Source: Symsagittifera roscoffensis
Taxonomy: Eukaryota; Xenacoelomorpha; Acoela; Convolutidae
Assembly: GCF_963678635.1 (NCBI RefSeq)
Contig: NC_087069.1
Location: 41,780,831-41,844,830 of the forward strand
Length of the DNA stretch: 64,000 nucleotides
Reading direction: 5' to 3'
Below, in pieces: positions 31,177 through 43,215 of this stretch. Both the position numbers and the translations under genes were made by a program. The notes beneath the pieces are model-generated. The model saw only the letters and a program-made list of their open reading frames with translations. It searched no databases and was not told the origin of the DNA. How positions within the stretch are numbered: position 1 is the stretch's first letter; every line of letters begins with the position of its first letter.

Positions 31177-31755
31177 TCAGAATGTGACCTGTGCCGTCTC
31201 TAGCAGATCTGCCTCTAATGCGCTTATGTGCCTTTGGAAGACGTCCTTTAACCACTCCACCGCTCTGGGCCTGTCAAAGTGAATCCCATCCGAGGATGCA
31301 TCGTCAGGGAAAGCAGATAGCTCCATTTGCTCGGCCACATCCAACAACCCAACGGGGAGGACACTTCTTCGGTTTATCTGCCTGATTATTTCGTTCAGGT
31401 TTCGCACTTTTGTGTTCATCTCCATTGCATGTTGGTCCGCTTTCATGTTGTAAGGGATGGTGCACACCGTAAGAATAGCCGGATCCATTTGAATCCGCAA
31501 TTCCTCAAGAATGCAGCTCATCTTGTCGTGCAGCCTCGTCACCTTCCTTGCTTCCCCCCTGGACACTTCATTCGTCCCGACCATCAGAGTCACCGTGTAT
31601 ACTCTTGCCATCCCTAGCATCTCAAGTGTTGCTAACATCTGCGGCGTCGCAGCTCCAGCGAAGCTCAAGATCCCCGTTTGCCAATGGGACTGGATCCGGG
31701 TCAGCACCCGCAACAAGCTGTCCCCTATGATCAGGTGGACCGCCCCCTCGGGCAC
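31177..31755 (-). pseudogene. ORF3 of B, SGNH hydrolase domain 1
   Basis: Contains VHLIIGDSLLRVL (block I, nucleophile Ser), FAGAATP (block II), GTNEVSR (block III, where A and C have GTND) and DGIHFDRP (block V Asp-His). The Asn of block III is kept but the following Asp is Glu. The domain is bounded by in-frame stops on both sides (TAG near 31768, TGA at its end), so the frame itself is not shifted. Confidence 0.82.
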
Positions 31756-31770
31756 ACGTGGCTGCGTGAG

Positions 31771-32946
31771 CTATTCCACCCAAGCCGCATCAAGGAAGCA
31801 ATCTCTTCTGTCTCTCTGCGCCGTGCTCCAGTCCATCCGATTGTGCCTGTGGTATCTACCTTCCGTATTCTTCTTGTAACTTGAGATCACCACACTCCTG
31901 ACAGGTTGCTCCCCCCACGTCGAGGGTAGCTCCGCTCTTGCTGGACTCTCGCGACTCCTTAGCTGTAGCCGCTCGTGCAACTCTTTCAGTCGTGACGAGC
32001 TACCACTCACCTGACTACTACCCGGGGTCGAACTTGGTGTATATCCAGGCAGCGCGACGTCTATCAACGGGCGTATTACTTGTGTCTCTAGACCACGCAG
32101 GGAGGACGCTGATTCAGTCGGTATCCACACTTCCAACCCTTCGTTCATATGTTCTTGAGCCGCGCGATCGAGGTTAAATCGTCCCTTCGACCTAGGAGCT
32201 TCATCCACCTCCATACGTGACTCTGGTCTTGAGCCGGTCACCACCCGCTCTTTGGGCCTAGCCCCTTTCTGCATGTCGAGCTCGCGTTGTCGTTGCTGGA
32301 TCCTTTCAAGCTCCGACTTCAGCTGCTCGCAATTCGCGGCATTCTCTCGCACCCTTTCTGCCTGTAGCTGTTCAGCTCTCAACATGTCCAGTTCCCTCCG
32401 CGCTTGATCCCTCTCAAGTTTCGCCTGATCTCTCTCGAGCTTCGCCTGATCCCGGTCGAGGTTTGCCTTGTTCCTCTCCCGCTGAGTCCTCTCAAGCTCT
32501 CCCTTCATGATACTGACGTCCGGATACGCTTCCCCCGTTTGCTGCGCCCGTGACATCAATGGTGCCTTGCTCGTGCTCTGGCCCGTGGACCTGACTGATG
32601 GTCTGACCGGCAGTGGGAACTCCCCTGCACCATACTCAGTATTGTTACTCAAGCCAGGGTTCCTTGCCAAGTCGAACCCCCTTATTGCTCCATCCACGTT
32701 CCAGGACAGCCACCTGGTTTGTTCTTGATTGGATATTCCATCGGTGGTGTAGCCCACCATCAAAACCACTTTTGTCGCAGACTCCCGGCACTCGCCCTGT
32801 TCCTCCAACTGGAGGATGGCATTCAACATCACTACCATTCTCTCATCCACTTGAGTATAATCCAGGTCCCTCGGATGTCTGTACAACTCGTCAAGCGTGG
32901 GTTTTTTCAAAGCCGATGGCATGGACTTCCAGAATCGATCTGCCAT
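31771..32946 (-). pseudogene. ORF3 of B, N-terminal head and coiled coil
   Basis: ATG at 32946 (sense) matches the A start. Same head domain (LSWNVDGAIRGFDLARNPGL) and coiled coil with RDQAKLE repeats. Unlike A, the junction from the coiled coil to EHMNEGLEVWIP is in frame here, which shows that head, coiled coil and SGNH domain belong to one protein. The frame ends with a TAG in place of a Tyr codon just before domain 1. Confidence 0.85.
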
Positions 32947-33413
32947 TTCCGTAATTTCCAAGTGATCTTGAGTATTAGCAACTTGAGTTTTACCTGAGCA
33001 ACTTGAGTTTTACCTGAGCAACTTGAGTTTACCTTAGCAACTTGAGTTTACTTCTTGAGATGTCGTTCAATTTGCGTTCTCTTTCTTCAATTGAATACAG
33101 TTGGGTAGTCAATTTGACTTTACCAAATCAATCTGAAAATAACACCCGATTTTTAGACTGACAGGCCGTGTTCCTAACCTAAAAACCCCCCTTCACTACT
33201 ATAATTAAAACCCTTTCCTTTCCGTCCTACTAAAATAGTTCAATTGGAAATCTTCTAAAAACATGCAGATTCATTTTATGTTTTAGCACCATCAATCATT
33301 TAAAATATTAATTGTCATGCCAATCACCTCTAAGATTCTTTATCTGTTTTGTACCCCCACACCTAACTCGAGATTCTTCCCTCATGCCTAACTCAAGGCC
33401 CCGCGTACCCGAC
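32947..33413 (-). promoter_or_regulatory. Spacer between pol and ORF3 of B
   Basis: Non-coding, 467 bases. It includes a tandem repeat (32976-33052) and otherwise AT-rich sequence alignable with the A spacer near ATGCAGATTCATTTTATG (33261). Confidence 0.5.
32976..33052. repeat. 20-bp tandem repeat immediately upstream of ORF3 (B)
   Basis: About four copies of a unit of roughly 20 bases built on GCAACTTGAGTTTTACCTGA, each with one CTTGAG, followed by another CTTGAG. It lies about 30-105 bases upstream of the ORF3 ATG of B, which reads on the minus strand. Confidence 0.85.
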
Positions 33414-33870
33414 TCAGGCGATGCTCAAGTAGTATTTCTTGTGAAGATGCACCATTATCTCAGTTTCTTCGAAGACCACGTGTAGGATAGCGTACAATTC
33501 CCTTGGGCTCAATTTCCCCCTGTTTGGGTCATACACCGGCATTGAGACCTCCGTTATCCCTCTTTCAATCATGAAGTCTCGTGGTCTCGTTAGTGCCAAC
33601 ATCACGTGTTCAGGATCGATCGTGTTCCTGTCATTGACCCTCGTCACTAGGAAGCACAGGTATTTGCCCGGGACTTGTGCTACTGATGGTGGAAGCGCGG
33701 CCATTCCTCCCAGTCCCGGTCTCTGTCTAAACAGAAACTCCACGTTCTGGTACTCTCTCTTGAAGTCAGCTTCCAGTCTTGATTTGAAACTCATGTCCGC
33801 CGTGATACAGATTGCGCTAGTCCTGTCTGACAGAATGAAGTCACTATCCGTTATCAGGATATTCTCTGAG
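33414..33870 (-). other. Macro-like domain, intact frame (B)
   Basis: Last about 150 residues of B Pol: SDRTSAICITADM, then ADFKREYQNVEFLFRQRP, PGKYLCFLVTR, a helix PEHVMLALTRPRDFMIERG, SMPVYDPNRGKL and a closing helix and strand. The same order as the small macro domain of TARG1-type ADP-ribose hydrolases. B is the only copy in which this domain is uninterrupted. Confidence 0.7.
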
Positions 33871-36800
33871 TATTCGTTTGGTATTTCAAACTTCGTTTTG
33901 AAATTCCGTCCTATGGTAGGCTCGGCCTCCTCCCCTTCCAGTTCCAGTACGCACTTTTCTCTCACTTCTCTGAGTTTCTTTATCATCAAATTTTTGGTGT
34001 GGGTAAGTCCTACCCCCACTCCCCGGACAAAAATATTTATCGACGTCCCCGTCGATGATGCTGGGTCTGAATTATCTGGCGGAATGTCGAGCGGGCTGTC
34101 TGTTGCCGTCCAGCCGAAAACAGGATCCTCCGTTTTCATGTACTTCCCCGCTGATATGTCAACTTGCTGTATGCTCTGTCCTTCCTCGCTTCCGTTCTTG
34201 ACATCGCGCATCCATTCTAATATCCTCAGGTTTGTATTCTCCCTCCTCTCTATCTCGCTCTGTTCTAAATCCGTCTCCCCCTCCGGAGTCGAGTAGTCTT
34301 CCTGTGGGTAGTGTTCATTATCATTGATGATCTGCCATTCACCACCTGCCGTCAGCTCGCCCACACTTATTAGTTCTTTGCCTAGGTCATCGGGTTGTAT
34401 CTTGTCGATCAGGAAGTCGTCCCCATACCTGTTGTACCTCATGCCTGTGCGTTTGCGATTGCCACTCCTTGTCCCCGCTGGTATTGACAAGTCTGGTTCA
34501 GTCCATCTTGGCACCTCACCTTGCTCCGGATCGTTCCAATCTTCTTCCAAAAAAGATTCCGCGTCTATTTTTTCATTGTCATCCAAACTCAAGTTCTCAT
34601 TGCCATCATTCTTATCTCTGGTGCCTTTTTCGTTCACTTCACATGCTGGTTCCACCAGTAGGTACTCTAGTCCCTCCATGTCCTTTGGTATACACCAGTC
34701 CTCTGGGGATGGGACATGAGGCTTCAGGTTCTCATAATGTGCTGCTCGCCCAGTACTCAAGCGGTAGAACCGTCCTTGTTGATGTACTTCAGTTACCATG
34801 AATGGTCCTCTCCATTTCTTGAGTAGTTTTTTCGTCCCCTTGGGCGGTATCACATTCTGGAAAACCCACACATACTGGCCCACTTCATATAACTTCGCCT
34901 GTAATATCTTTTCATCATATTTCTTGCGTTGTCTCATTTGTGCCCGCGCCGTGTTCCTCCTGCATAGCTCGTTTATTTCCTGCTGTCTCCTGATCGCTTC
35001 TTTCACGTACGCTTGAGGCAACGTCCTCTTCCCTTCATACTCCGGGTAAAAGAACCTCAGGGGCATCGCTCTCTCTTTGCCTGTCAACATCATGAATGGA
35101 CTGATTCCCGTCGTTGAGTGTTGAGTACTGTTGTATGCCCCTACGACTTGCGGCAGATACTTATCCCAGTCCGTCATGTATCTAGAGCAGTATACCCTCA
35201 GCATGTTCACCAATGTTCTATTCTGTCTCTCCACCAGCCCGTTGGTCTGAGGATGGTAAGTCGTTGAGTGTGCTTGAGCAATGTGTGACCTCTTCATTAA
35301 TTCCCTAGTCAAGTCCCCCACAAAGGCCTTGCCGTTGTCTGACTGAAAAGTCATTAGACAACCACACCTTGATATCCAATGGATTATCAAGTGGTCACAA
35401 GTCTCCTCTGCCGAATCTGTTTGACACGGCACCGCTTCTGCCAGCTTTGTGAAGTGATCAATTATAACCAGTATCTGGTTATACCCCGACTCCGTCATAC
35501 AGATCTTCTGATGGTCTATTTGCACTACTTCATTAAATTCCGAGCTTTCCACCGACTTGAGTGGGAATTTCATCTTCCTTGGGTCTTTCACTTGCAAGCA
35601 TGCCAGGCATGCATTCACCCACCTCTCACAGGCTTTCCTCAATCCTGGCCAATCGAACCTGTGAAGTATCCTTTGTTGCACCTTGTCTATCCCCTGGTGC
35701 CCCATTTGGTCTTGTGATCTGAACAGCACCTCTGTCTGGTACAATTGTGGTAATATGATGAGGTTGTGTTTGTGTAGTATCTTGTCCTCGTCTTTTCTCT
35801 TGCATGCTACCACCCCGTCAGCCGTGTGATAGAGTAACTCTTTCCTCTCTTTGTAGAACTGGCTCAGGATCTTGTAGCTGTCTTCTTCAAGTTCCCCTTT
35901 CTCCTTGGACCCCATTCGGATCCATTTGGAGAGATTGCTTGTCATCTTGTCATTCTTCTGGGCTCTTATCAGGTCCGACAGCCTATATCTCGCCTTGACA
36001 TGTTCCTTCATTGCCATAATCTGCCCACTCATCTCCTCAGGGTTGTGGACATCGCCCTTCAGCTTCACGCATACTATCCTCCTTACTACCTTCATGTCAT
36101 CTTCTGGCACCAGATTTGTTCTCACATTTGAACTGCATGATAGTTCCCTGAATGGCTTCCTCGAAACTGCAATCCTTTCAAGTTCTTCACCACCTCGTAA
36201 TTCCTGCACGTCCAAGTTGAAGGTTCCCGAGGACGGATCTGTTTGTAATTCCCTGTCGTGGTGTCTGATCTTTTCTTCTGCCAATATCATGCAGAGACTA
36301 TCTTGATTGTCACTGCTCGCTTCCGAGTCCTCATCCCACATTTCACATTCCCCGGACAAATTTTCTCCTTCAGTGTTTTCTTCTTCCGTGGACGTGGACC
36401 GCTCCCCGGACTCTTGACCTAGTCCCAGGTATTCAGCTTCTTCCTTGAACTCCACTCTCTTTCTCCTAACTCTAGTCTGTTCAAGTAATTCGGCTGGGAT
36501 CCTTTCAACCAGTGACTGCACAACTTCCTTCCCATCAAGGTTAGTCACCTTCGAGGTATTTCCATCACTAGCTGTCCCGCTCTTTCGCAGTATTGTGACC
36601 TCAGGTTCCTCCTTATAGTTTTCTTGAATCACTGGCTTATCATCTGCTAGTTTCTCGAGTAACCTCTTTAAGTCATCGTCTATTTGTGCTTCCCCCGTCT
36701 CTACCTGGTTGAGGTCATAGCCTTTTGCTTTGAGCGTCTCCCTCACGATCTTTGACTTGAGCATTATTCCTATCGGCATCCCTCTGTTCTTTTTCAAAAT

Positions 36801-37907
36801 TGTTTTTTCCATGGTATCTTTTGGTAACTCGGGGTGATCTTCTATTGGTTTGCCTGATTTGTCCAACCATCTCGTGAGAGAAAGACTGTCATACGTTTCC
36901 TTGTCCATGAAGGAGAAGCCATCCTTGATCTCAGGTCTATCTGCTTCCCTCTGTTCTTGTTTCTCGTAGAACTCCGTCTTCTTACTCAAGCTGTCAGCAT
37001 TTTGATGTTTGTCTCGTGTTCTATGCTCAATTATCATATCGTATCCGTCCAGGCGAACTATCCACCTCCCAATGTAACTCTGGTCCATTGAGTACGTCTT
37101 CAGCCAGCTTAGTGCCCTGTTGTCGACTCGCAGCTTGAATGGCTCGCTGCCTAGGTATGCCCTATATTTCTCGACAAAGGTAACCACCACGAACATCTCT
37201 GCTTTCGGTGCTCCGTACTTCATTTCCGTGTCACTTAGGACTTTGCTCCCGTACGCTATTGGTCTCAAGACTGTCTTCCCGTTCCACTCTTGTTCCTGGT
37301 GGAGTATTCCCGATATCGCTACTACCGACGCGTCCGTATCCAGCACGTACATCCCTTTCTCTGTTGGCATCCCTAGTACTGGTGCCTCGCACAACTCTTT
37401 CTTTATTCTCTGGAATGACTCTTCCGCTGCGTTGTTCCACGTGAACTTCTTGCCCTTGTGCCTCATTAACTGTTGCATCGGATAAACCTTGTCTGCATAG
37501 CCTTTGATGAATTCTCTGTAGTAATTTGCAAAACCCAGGAAGCTCATCAATTGGTGTTCCATTTTCGGCGATTTCCAAGTTAGAACTGCTTCTACTGCGT
37601 CTGGATCTGGTCTGATGCCGTGTTTGTCCACCATCCTGCCCAAATATTTTATCGAGTCCTTGAGTATCTCACACTTTGACGGTTTGCACTTCAGCCCCGA
37701 CCTCTTCATGCACGCCAATACTTCGTCAAGTCTCTCAATGTGGTCCTCCAGTGTGGGTGTCGCTATTACCACGTCATCCACGTAGCACATTACCAGATTG
37801 CCGTACTTTTTCGTCACGCCTATCAGCGCGTGTGCCATCAGCCGCTGAAACGTGGCAGTGGCATTGCATAGTCCAAACGGCATCCGTTTCCATTGAAACA
37901 GGCCCAA
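33414..37907 (-). pseudogene. Pol of B: RT palm to macro-like tail
   Basis: A 1,497-residue frame, the longest pol piece in the window. It has RT FGLCNATATFQ and YVDD (near 37780), RNase H TDAS and HQNADSLSKK, an acidic linker, integrase HHCC, the DDE core (QIDHQ, SDNGKAF, GLVERQNR), the GPF module, an acidic segment, then the complete macro-like domain ending HLHKKYYLSIA. The frame enters near 37900, where two bases are missing relative to C, so it is joined to the upstream protease/RT frame only through that lesion. No true start codon is expected. Confidence 0.9.
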
Positions 37908-39636
37908 CTCGCAGGCAAACCCTGTCTTGTCCGTCCTGTTTCCTGAGTGGTACCTGCCAAAAGGCCGAGCCTAGATCAAGAGTCGTAAAAAATTTTGCAG
38001 CACCTAACTTCGAGAGACTCTCATCAATCCTAGGTATGGGATAGGCATCCTTCACCGTGACGGAGTTCAGGTATCGAAAGTCACAACAAAACCTCAACTG
38101 GTCGCCTTTCTTTTTGGCCATCACTACTCCACACGCCCACGGTGATTTGGATGGTTCTATCATGTCATACTCTAGTAGCGTCTCAATCTCCTTTCTACAC
38201 GCATCCGATTTGTGTGGGGTCATGCGCCTCGCCCCCTCCATGTGCGGTATTGCGTTTTCCTCAAGTTCTATTTCATGCTCAACAAAATTACAACACCCGA
38301 TGTCTGCTTTATGTCTTGAAAAAACCTCTTCGTTCCGTTCTAGTACGTCCTTGATGGCTTCGAGCTGTTCGTCCGTTAACTTGCCTCTTAAGTGTTCAAT
38401 TTCCTGTAGGACCGGTTTATCACTCTGTATTTCGTCTAATGTGGGCCGTTCCAGGAAATTCGAACAGCTCGATAGTCCATCGTATGTCTCTGACTTAAGT
38501 GACATCACAAGACCTGATGAATTTTTTATTTTATTCAATCGTCTCAAGATACAAATTTTGTCCCTATGATTGGGACAATCAACAACTTCATTTTGTTTAT
38601 GGTTTTCAGTCATTTCATATCGAGTTTTTACAGGTAAAGCATATCCCAGTTTCCTCCCCCTCTGTATCGTGATTGGCATGTCAAGGGTATTCAACAAGAC
38701 AATCACGCAGAGGCCGCTCTTCGTGATCGAGAAGGATCTTCCTAAAACAGCAGCACTTTGATTATTTGGATTTGGGACTATGCATACCTGCTTGTTGTCA
38801 CTTAGTTCATTGTAATTTTTCATTCGTAAGCTTACGATCGCCGCCTCGTTCGCCTTTAGCCTCACCCTCCTACTCAAGAATACCGGTGCTTTGGTTTCAT
38901 TTGCCATTATTAAATTTACCGGTTTGATTGCGTACCTCCTATCCGGGTTCCGTATCCTGAACATTGCATTGTTTAGATCAATCGCTACGTCAAAGTTCCT
39001 GATGAAGTCTCTGCCTAAAATGAATTGGTCAGACTCATCTAGGTTCTCTACCACAAGAAAGCTCATCCACAGGTTACGTTCCCTCAGGTTGAGGGCTATT
39101 ATCGGCGTTCTGCCCAACACCCGCAGGGCCCCTTTGTTTGCAGCTGACAACCGTATTCTCGAATCTATCAAATCATCTTTGTTGAAGCCCATTCGTTCCC
39201 AAGTTTCGATGGGAATAACACTCAAGACTGCTCCCGTATCAAGTAACCCACGTAACTGAGTCTTTTTACCACTTATGTCTAGCACATGTGCTGTCACATC
39301 TGCCTCTGTCCCGGTGTGCATTGCATCTTCCTCAAGCATGGCGCAGTGTCCAATCGATCTCACTTTCAACTCTTCTTTTCCCACGTAGATTTGCCCAATT
39401 AGGTCTTCATCACATGTTATCATTGTTTTCGTATAGATGTTGATTCCATCTATATTTAGCATCACCTCATGTGGACCATAAGCTTCTGTGTACCTGTTAT
39501 CAACACGTACCGACTTGCTACCTTCTCTCGTGAGTAGTGCCCTCAATGCTCTAGAAGTCGTTTGTGGGCTTATACAACTCAAGTAATCTGCGTACACATC
39601 AATGTCCATTATTGTCTGGTCACTTGGTTCGCTCAA
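37774..39636 (-). pseudogene. Pol of B: protease and N-terminal RT
   Basis: Starts inside the polyprotein (LSEPSDQT). The protease DTGA lies near 39230, followed by FILGRDFIRNFD, then the RT N-terminal region up to FWQVPLRKQD. After about 37940 the frame is wrong because of a 2-base deletion; the tail to 37774 is not native. A frameshift near 39640 separates it from the upstream piece. Confidence 0.88.
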
Positions 39637-39875
39637 TTTCTCGTTACTTCATGGCCGCCCACAGTGATTATTGACATTATTCTTGCCCCAATCTTTGTTA
39701 TGCCAAATGGCTTTCCTGTAACCATTTTTACAGTGTTGCAGTTTCCATTTTTTGTCGACCCCTCAGCAGCTTCTGGTATTGTTTGTGAGCAACTTAATGC
39801 TTCGTTCATTTTCTGTCTTTCGATTTCCTGCTTCAGCCGTTGTTCTATTTCTTTCGCTGCCAGGTCCTGTTTCAC
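39633..39875 (-). pseudogene. Gag-Pol junction fragment of B
   Basis: 80 residues: KQDLAAKEIEQRLKQEI, then KNGNCNTVKMVTGKPFGITK. This links nucleocapsid to protease. One TAG (39888-39890) separates it in frame from the nucleocapsid piece; C has a sense codon there, so it is more likely a mutation than a programmed readthrough stop. Confidence 0.75.
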
Positions 39876-39887
39876 TTTGTTGATAGC

Positions 39888-40256
39888 CTACGCTGCCGCC
39901 TTCTCATAATTTATTTCTAGGGCGTTCTTTGCCGTGGCCTCTATTGCACTATTACATTGTGTTACAGCCTTCACTGTTTTTGTCGGTAGCTCCGCACTTG
40001 GCCTTTCTTGGTTTTTCGTCTCAAATTCACCTTGTCTGTTTCTCTGGTTCTGTACCGCTGCTAGCGCCAACTTGTGTTTTGGATGACTCTGATTCTTAAC
40101 CGCCTCCCAAAACAACGGACAGTCCATCCGAAAGTGCCCCTCTTGGTTGCAGAAGAAGCATCTTGCACCTATTTTGATGATCAAGCCACTATAGAACTCG
40201 TGTTTTTCCATCTGGCTCATATCTTCCTCATCGGGTGCATATCCCAAACTCTTCAT
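39888..40256 (-). pseudogene. Gag of B: second zinc knuckle
   Basis: Carries CFFCNQEGHFRMDC, a CX2CX4HX4C nucleocapsid knuckle that binds RNA. The first knuckle (CANCGSADHHVADC) is encoded just upstream in the same frame (about 40270-40320), before a TAA that replaces a Tyr codon of C. Confidence 0.8.
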
Positions 40257-42202
40257 GCCCTGTTTTTATGTCGTGCAATCCGCCACATGATGATCAGCTG
40301 ACCCGCAGTTAGCGCATGATCTGCGTTTGTCCATGTCATCTCTGGGCTTTTACCATGACGACCTTTGTGGCTGACTCCCCCCTGTGTATTCCTGTTGTCT
40401 GAGTACGAGTATTTCTTGGGTTTCATCAGCATGTACTCTCTTGACTTCTGCCTCACCTCTTCTGGAGTTGGTGCACTGTCTTTCGACAATGTATAGTATG
40501 TTGCTAACATCGTTCTCAAGTCATCACTCTTTACCCCATCAATGAACTTTGAGGCGATGCTGAAGTTCCTTCGATTGGTAGATTCTTCCGGGTCACTCCT
40601 TCTTCTCAAGCTCTCAAGATCATCTAGGAACCTGTATATCGATTCATTGTCCCTTTGTCTTCTCTTTGCAAATCGCATCATCGCTTGATGACCCTTCATG
40701 CCTGAGCCGAATCGATTTAACAATATTTCAAAGATTTTGTCCGCTGTATCGCGTTCCTCTTCTTTCTTCGCAACCACGCATTTCAATGCTGTGCCTTCCA
40801 GATTGCTCAGTATCGCCGTGCATGCTTGTCTCTCATCGTTCAAGTTGTCTTGTTCCAAGTGCAACCTCATGACTTCTACCCAAGTGTCAATGCATCCATC
40901 TGAATCGTCTTTGAATTCTTTTGGTTTCTTGAAAGTTTTTCTGGACTTGTTGCTTCCTCTGTCGCTCGAATCGGTGTTCCTTGTAGCGAAGGCCTCTAGT
41001 GTCCTGTTCATCATTTTCCAGGTGCTTGCCATTGTCATCGCATCCGGTCCCACGTTGTTCTGACTCTTGGAGTCTCCTGGACCACTAGTTGTGTTCGCTG
41101 TTCCACTTTTTATAATAGCCCTGGCCCCCACCGGTGCCGTAATCGCGGCCTCCCGGGTTGCTGGTAACGGTGTTGACTGTCGCTTGTTCCTTTGTGGTTC
41201 CACGAAGTCAACTCTATTACCTTGTGTCCGCTCTGCCGCTGGCCTGTCTTGTGGTGTTGAATTCCTGAAGATTGCGTCTAACTTTGTCTGTATAGCACTT
41301 GACCTCTCAGCCTGTTCCCTACTCATCGTATCCATTCTCGTTTCCAAACTTCCCAACTGGCTATTCACTGCGTCATATCGTTGCTTCATTTCTAGCATGT
41401 CTTTTCTGATGTTCTTGTCTCGCTCTCCATCAGTGGTTTCTACTTTGTCAGACATCTGCTGAAGCTTTTCCTCCGTTGCTCTCGCTAGATGGAAATAGTT
41501 GTCCAGGTACTCATGTTTGTTGTTTCTCATTTCCTTCCTTATCAAATTTCTATCGACTTTGCTGTACTTCAGTTTCTCATCTATCTGATCTAGCTTCGCC
41601 ATCAAATCACCTAGCTCAAGAGTAGCTGTTCCATGGTCAGTTGTTGTCATGTTGTTGGTTGCTGTTCCCGGTTTGAACTGGTCTTCGTCTTGGTCGGTGT
41701 CTGTCGTTCTCGTGGAAACTGTTCCGAATGTTTTGCCTTTCTCGACTTTCGTCTCCTCCACTGCTGCGTCCTTCGATCTCATTCCGACCATCATCGCTAA
41801 TCTTTCAGTAAAAGACGTTCTCTTCTGAGACCCATCCTTCACTGTTTCTGGCGTGTTGCCTGTTGTGTCTTCCACGTTGTCTATCGGTGAGAACTCCATG
41901 GGCTTCGGATTAGGTTCTTCCGCATTGGGCATCGGAGTTGACTCTGTCGTTTTCTTTCCCACTTCATCCACACTTTGATCCGGTGTCTCTAGATCAATTT
42001 CGATGGTGGGTTCTACTCGTTACCCTTCCGTGCCCTCCTTTGCTGTGTTCTCCGTAGTACTCCTCGTGTTGACCATACTAACTGAAAAGTTCTTCTTTGT
42101 TACCTTCGGACCCATTGATGATGTTTTACGTAGCGACGAATTATACTTTGTTCTCGCCTCGGTAGATCTTTTTTCAGCTACCGGTACCCAGCTCCGCCTC
42201 AT
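40253..42202 (-). pseudogene. Gag of B: N-terminal and capsid regions
   Basis: The likely start is ATG at 42202 (MRRSWVPV), similar to MQRRDSLG in C. An in-frame TAA at about 42020 interrupts it and the frame then runs on to 40253. A predicted coiled coil (near 41600-41280) precedes the basic linker and capsid-like region (KKPKEFKDDSDGCIDTWVEVM, LNRFGSGM, RFLDDLESLRRR). The last 30 residues are out of register after a frameshift near 40350. Confidence 0.85.
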
Positions 42203-42464
42203 TATTTACAATTGTTCCTATTTACAGTATTACTATCTACAAAATTCTACTCTAAGGTTAAAACCTCTTTTGACAAAATTTTATAAAAAGAAATTGACAA
42301 TTTGTTAAAAACAACTTTTCCAAAGCTCTTGAAAATTCTATATGTTAGGATTGGATAGAGAATTTGATTTTACGATTGGTTACTTCACCCTGACTTAGTA
42401 CTCTTTTAGTAACCCCCTTTTTTATGCTGTTCCAAGACTTTCTCTCTACCGTCTCAAGACTATT

Positions 42465-43215
42465 CAGTGTTGTCCCAGTACTTCTTGTTAGTGTCCCAAT
42501 ACTAATGTCCCAAGACCAATGTCCCCAGACTAGTGTCCCAAGACTGATGTCCCAAGACCACTGTCCCAAGACCAATGTCCCAAGACTAGTGTCCCAAGAC
42601 TAATGTCCCAAGACTAGTGTCCCAAGACTGATGTCCCAAGACCACTGTCCCAAGACCAATGTCCCAAGACTAGTGTCCCAAGACTAATGTCCCAAGACTA
42701 GTGTCCCAAGACTGATGTCCCAAGACCACTGTCCCAAGACCAATGTCCCAAGACTAATGTCCCAAGACCACTGTCCCAAGACCAATGGCCCAAGACCAAT
42801 GTCCCAAGACCACTGTCCCAAGACCAATGTCCCAAGACGATTGTCCCAAGACCAATGACCCAAGACCAATGTCCCAAGACCAACGTTCCAAGACCAATGT
42901 CCCAAGACCACTGTCCCAAGACCAATGTCCCAAGACCAATGTCCCAAGACCAATGTCCCAAGACCACTGTCCCAAGACCAATGTCCCAAGACCACTGTCC
43001 CAAGACCACTGTCCCAAGAGTAATGTCCCAAGACCACTGTCCCAAGACTGTTTCGTACCAAGACTGCTCTGGTCCAAGACTGTCCCAAGGCTGCACTGGC
43101 CCAAGACTGTCCCAAGACTGCTCTGTCCCGAGACTGTCCCAAGACCGTGTTGCTCCAAGACCGTCCCCAGGCTGCAATGTCCCAAGACTTCCTCGGTACT
43201 GTCCCAAGACTCGTC
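42465..43215. repeat. 14-bp minisatellite in the B leader
   Basis: Unit TGTCCCAAGACCAA with CCAC, CTAG, CTGA and CTAA variants, about 50 copies. Between 42541 and 42793 a higher-order unit of 84 bases (six monomers) repeats with a period of exactly 84 (AGACTGATG at 42541, 42625, 42709). All three frames of both strands are largely open because 14 is not a multiple of 3 and the unit lacks stops; the encoded (W)SWDIGLGT strings are not evidence of a protein. Confidence 0.95.

Noticed and set aside
39888-39890. UAG between nucleocapsid and protease as a programmed readthrough stop in B
   Set aside because: C has a sense codon and an uninterrupted nucleocapsid-protease frame; B has several other random stops.
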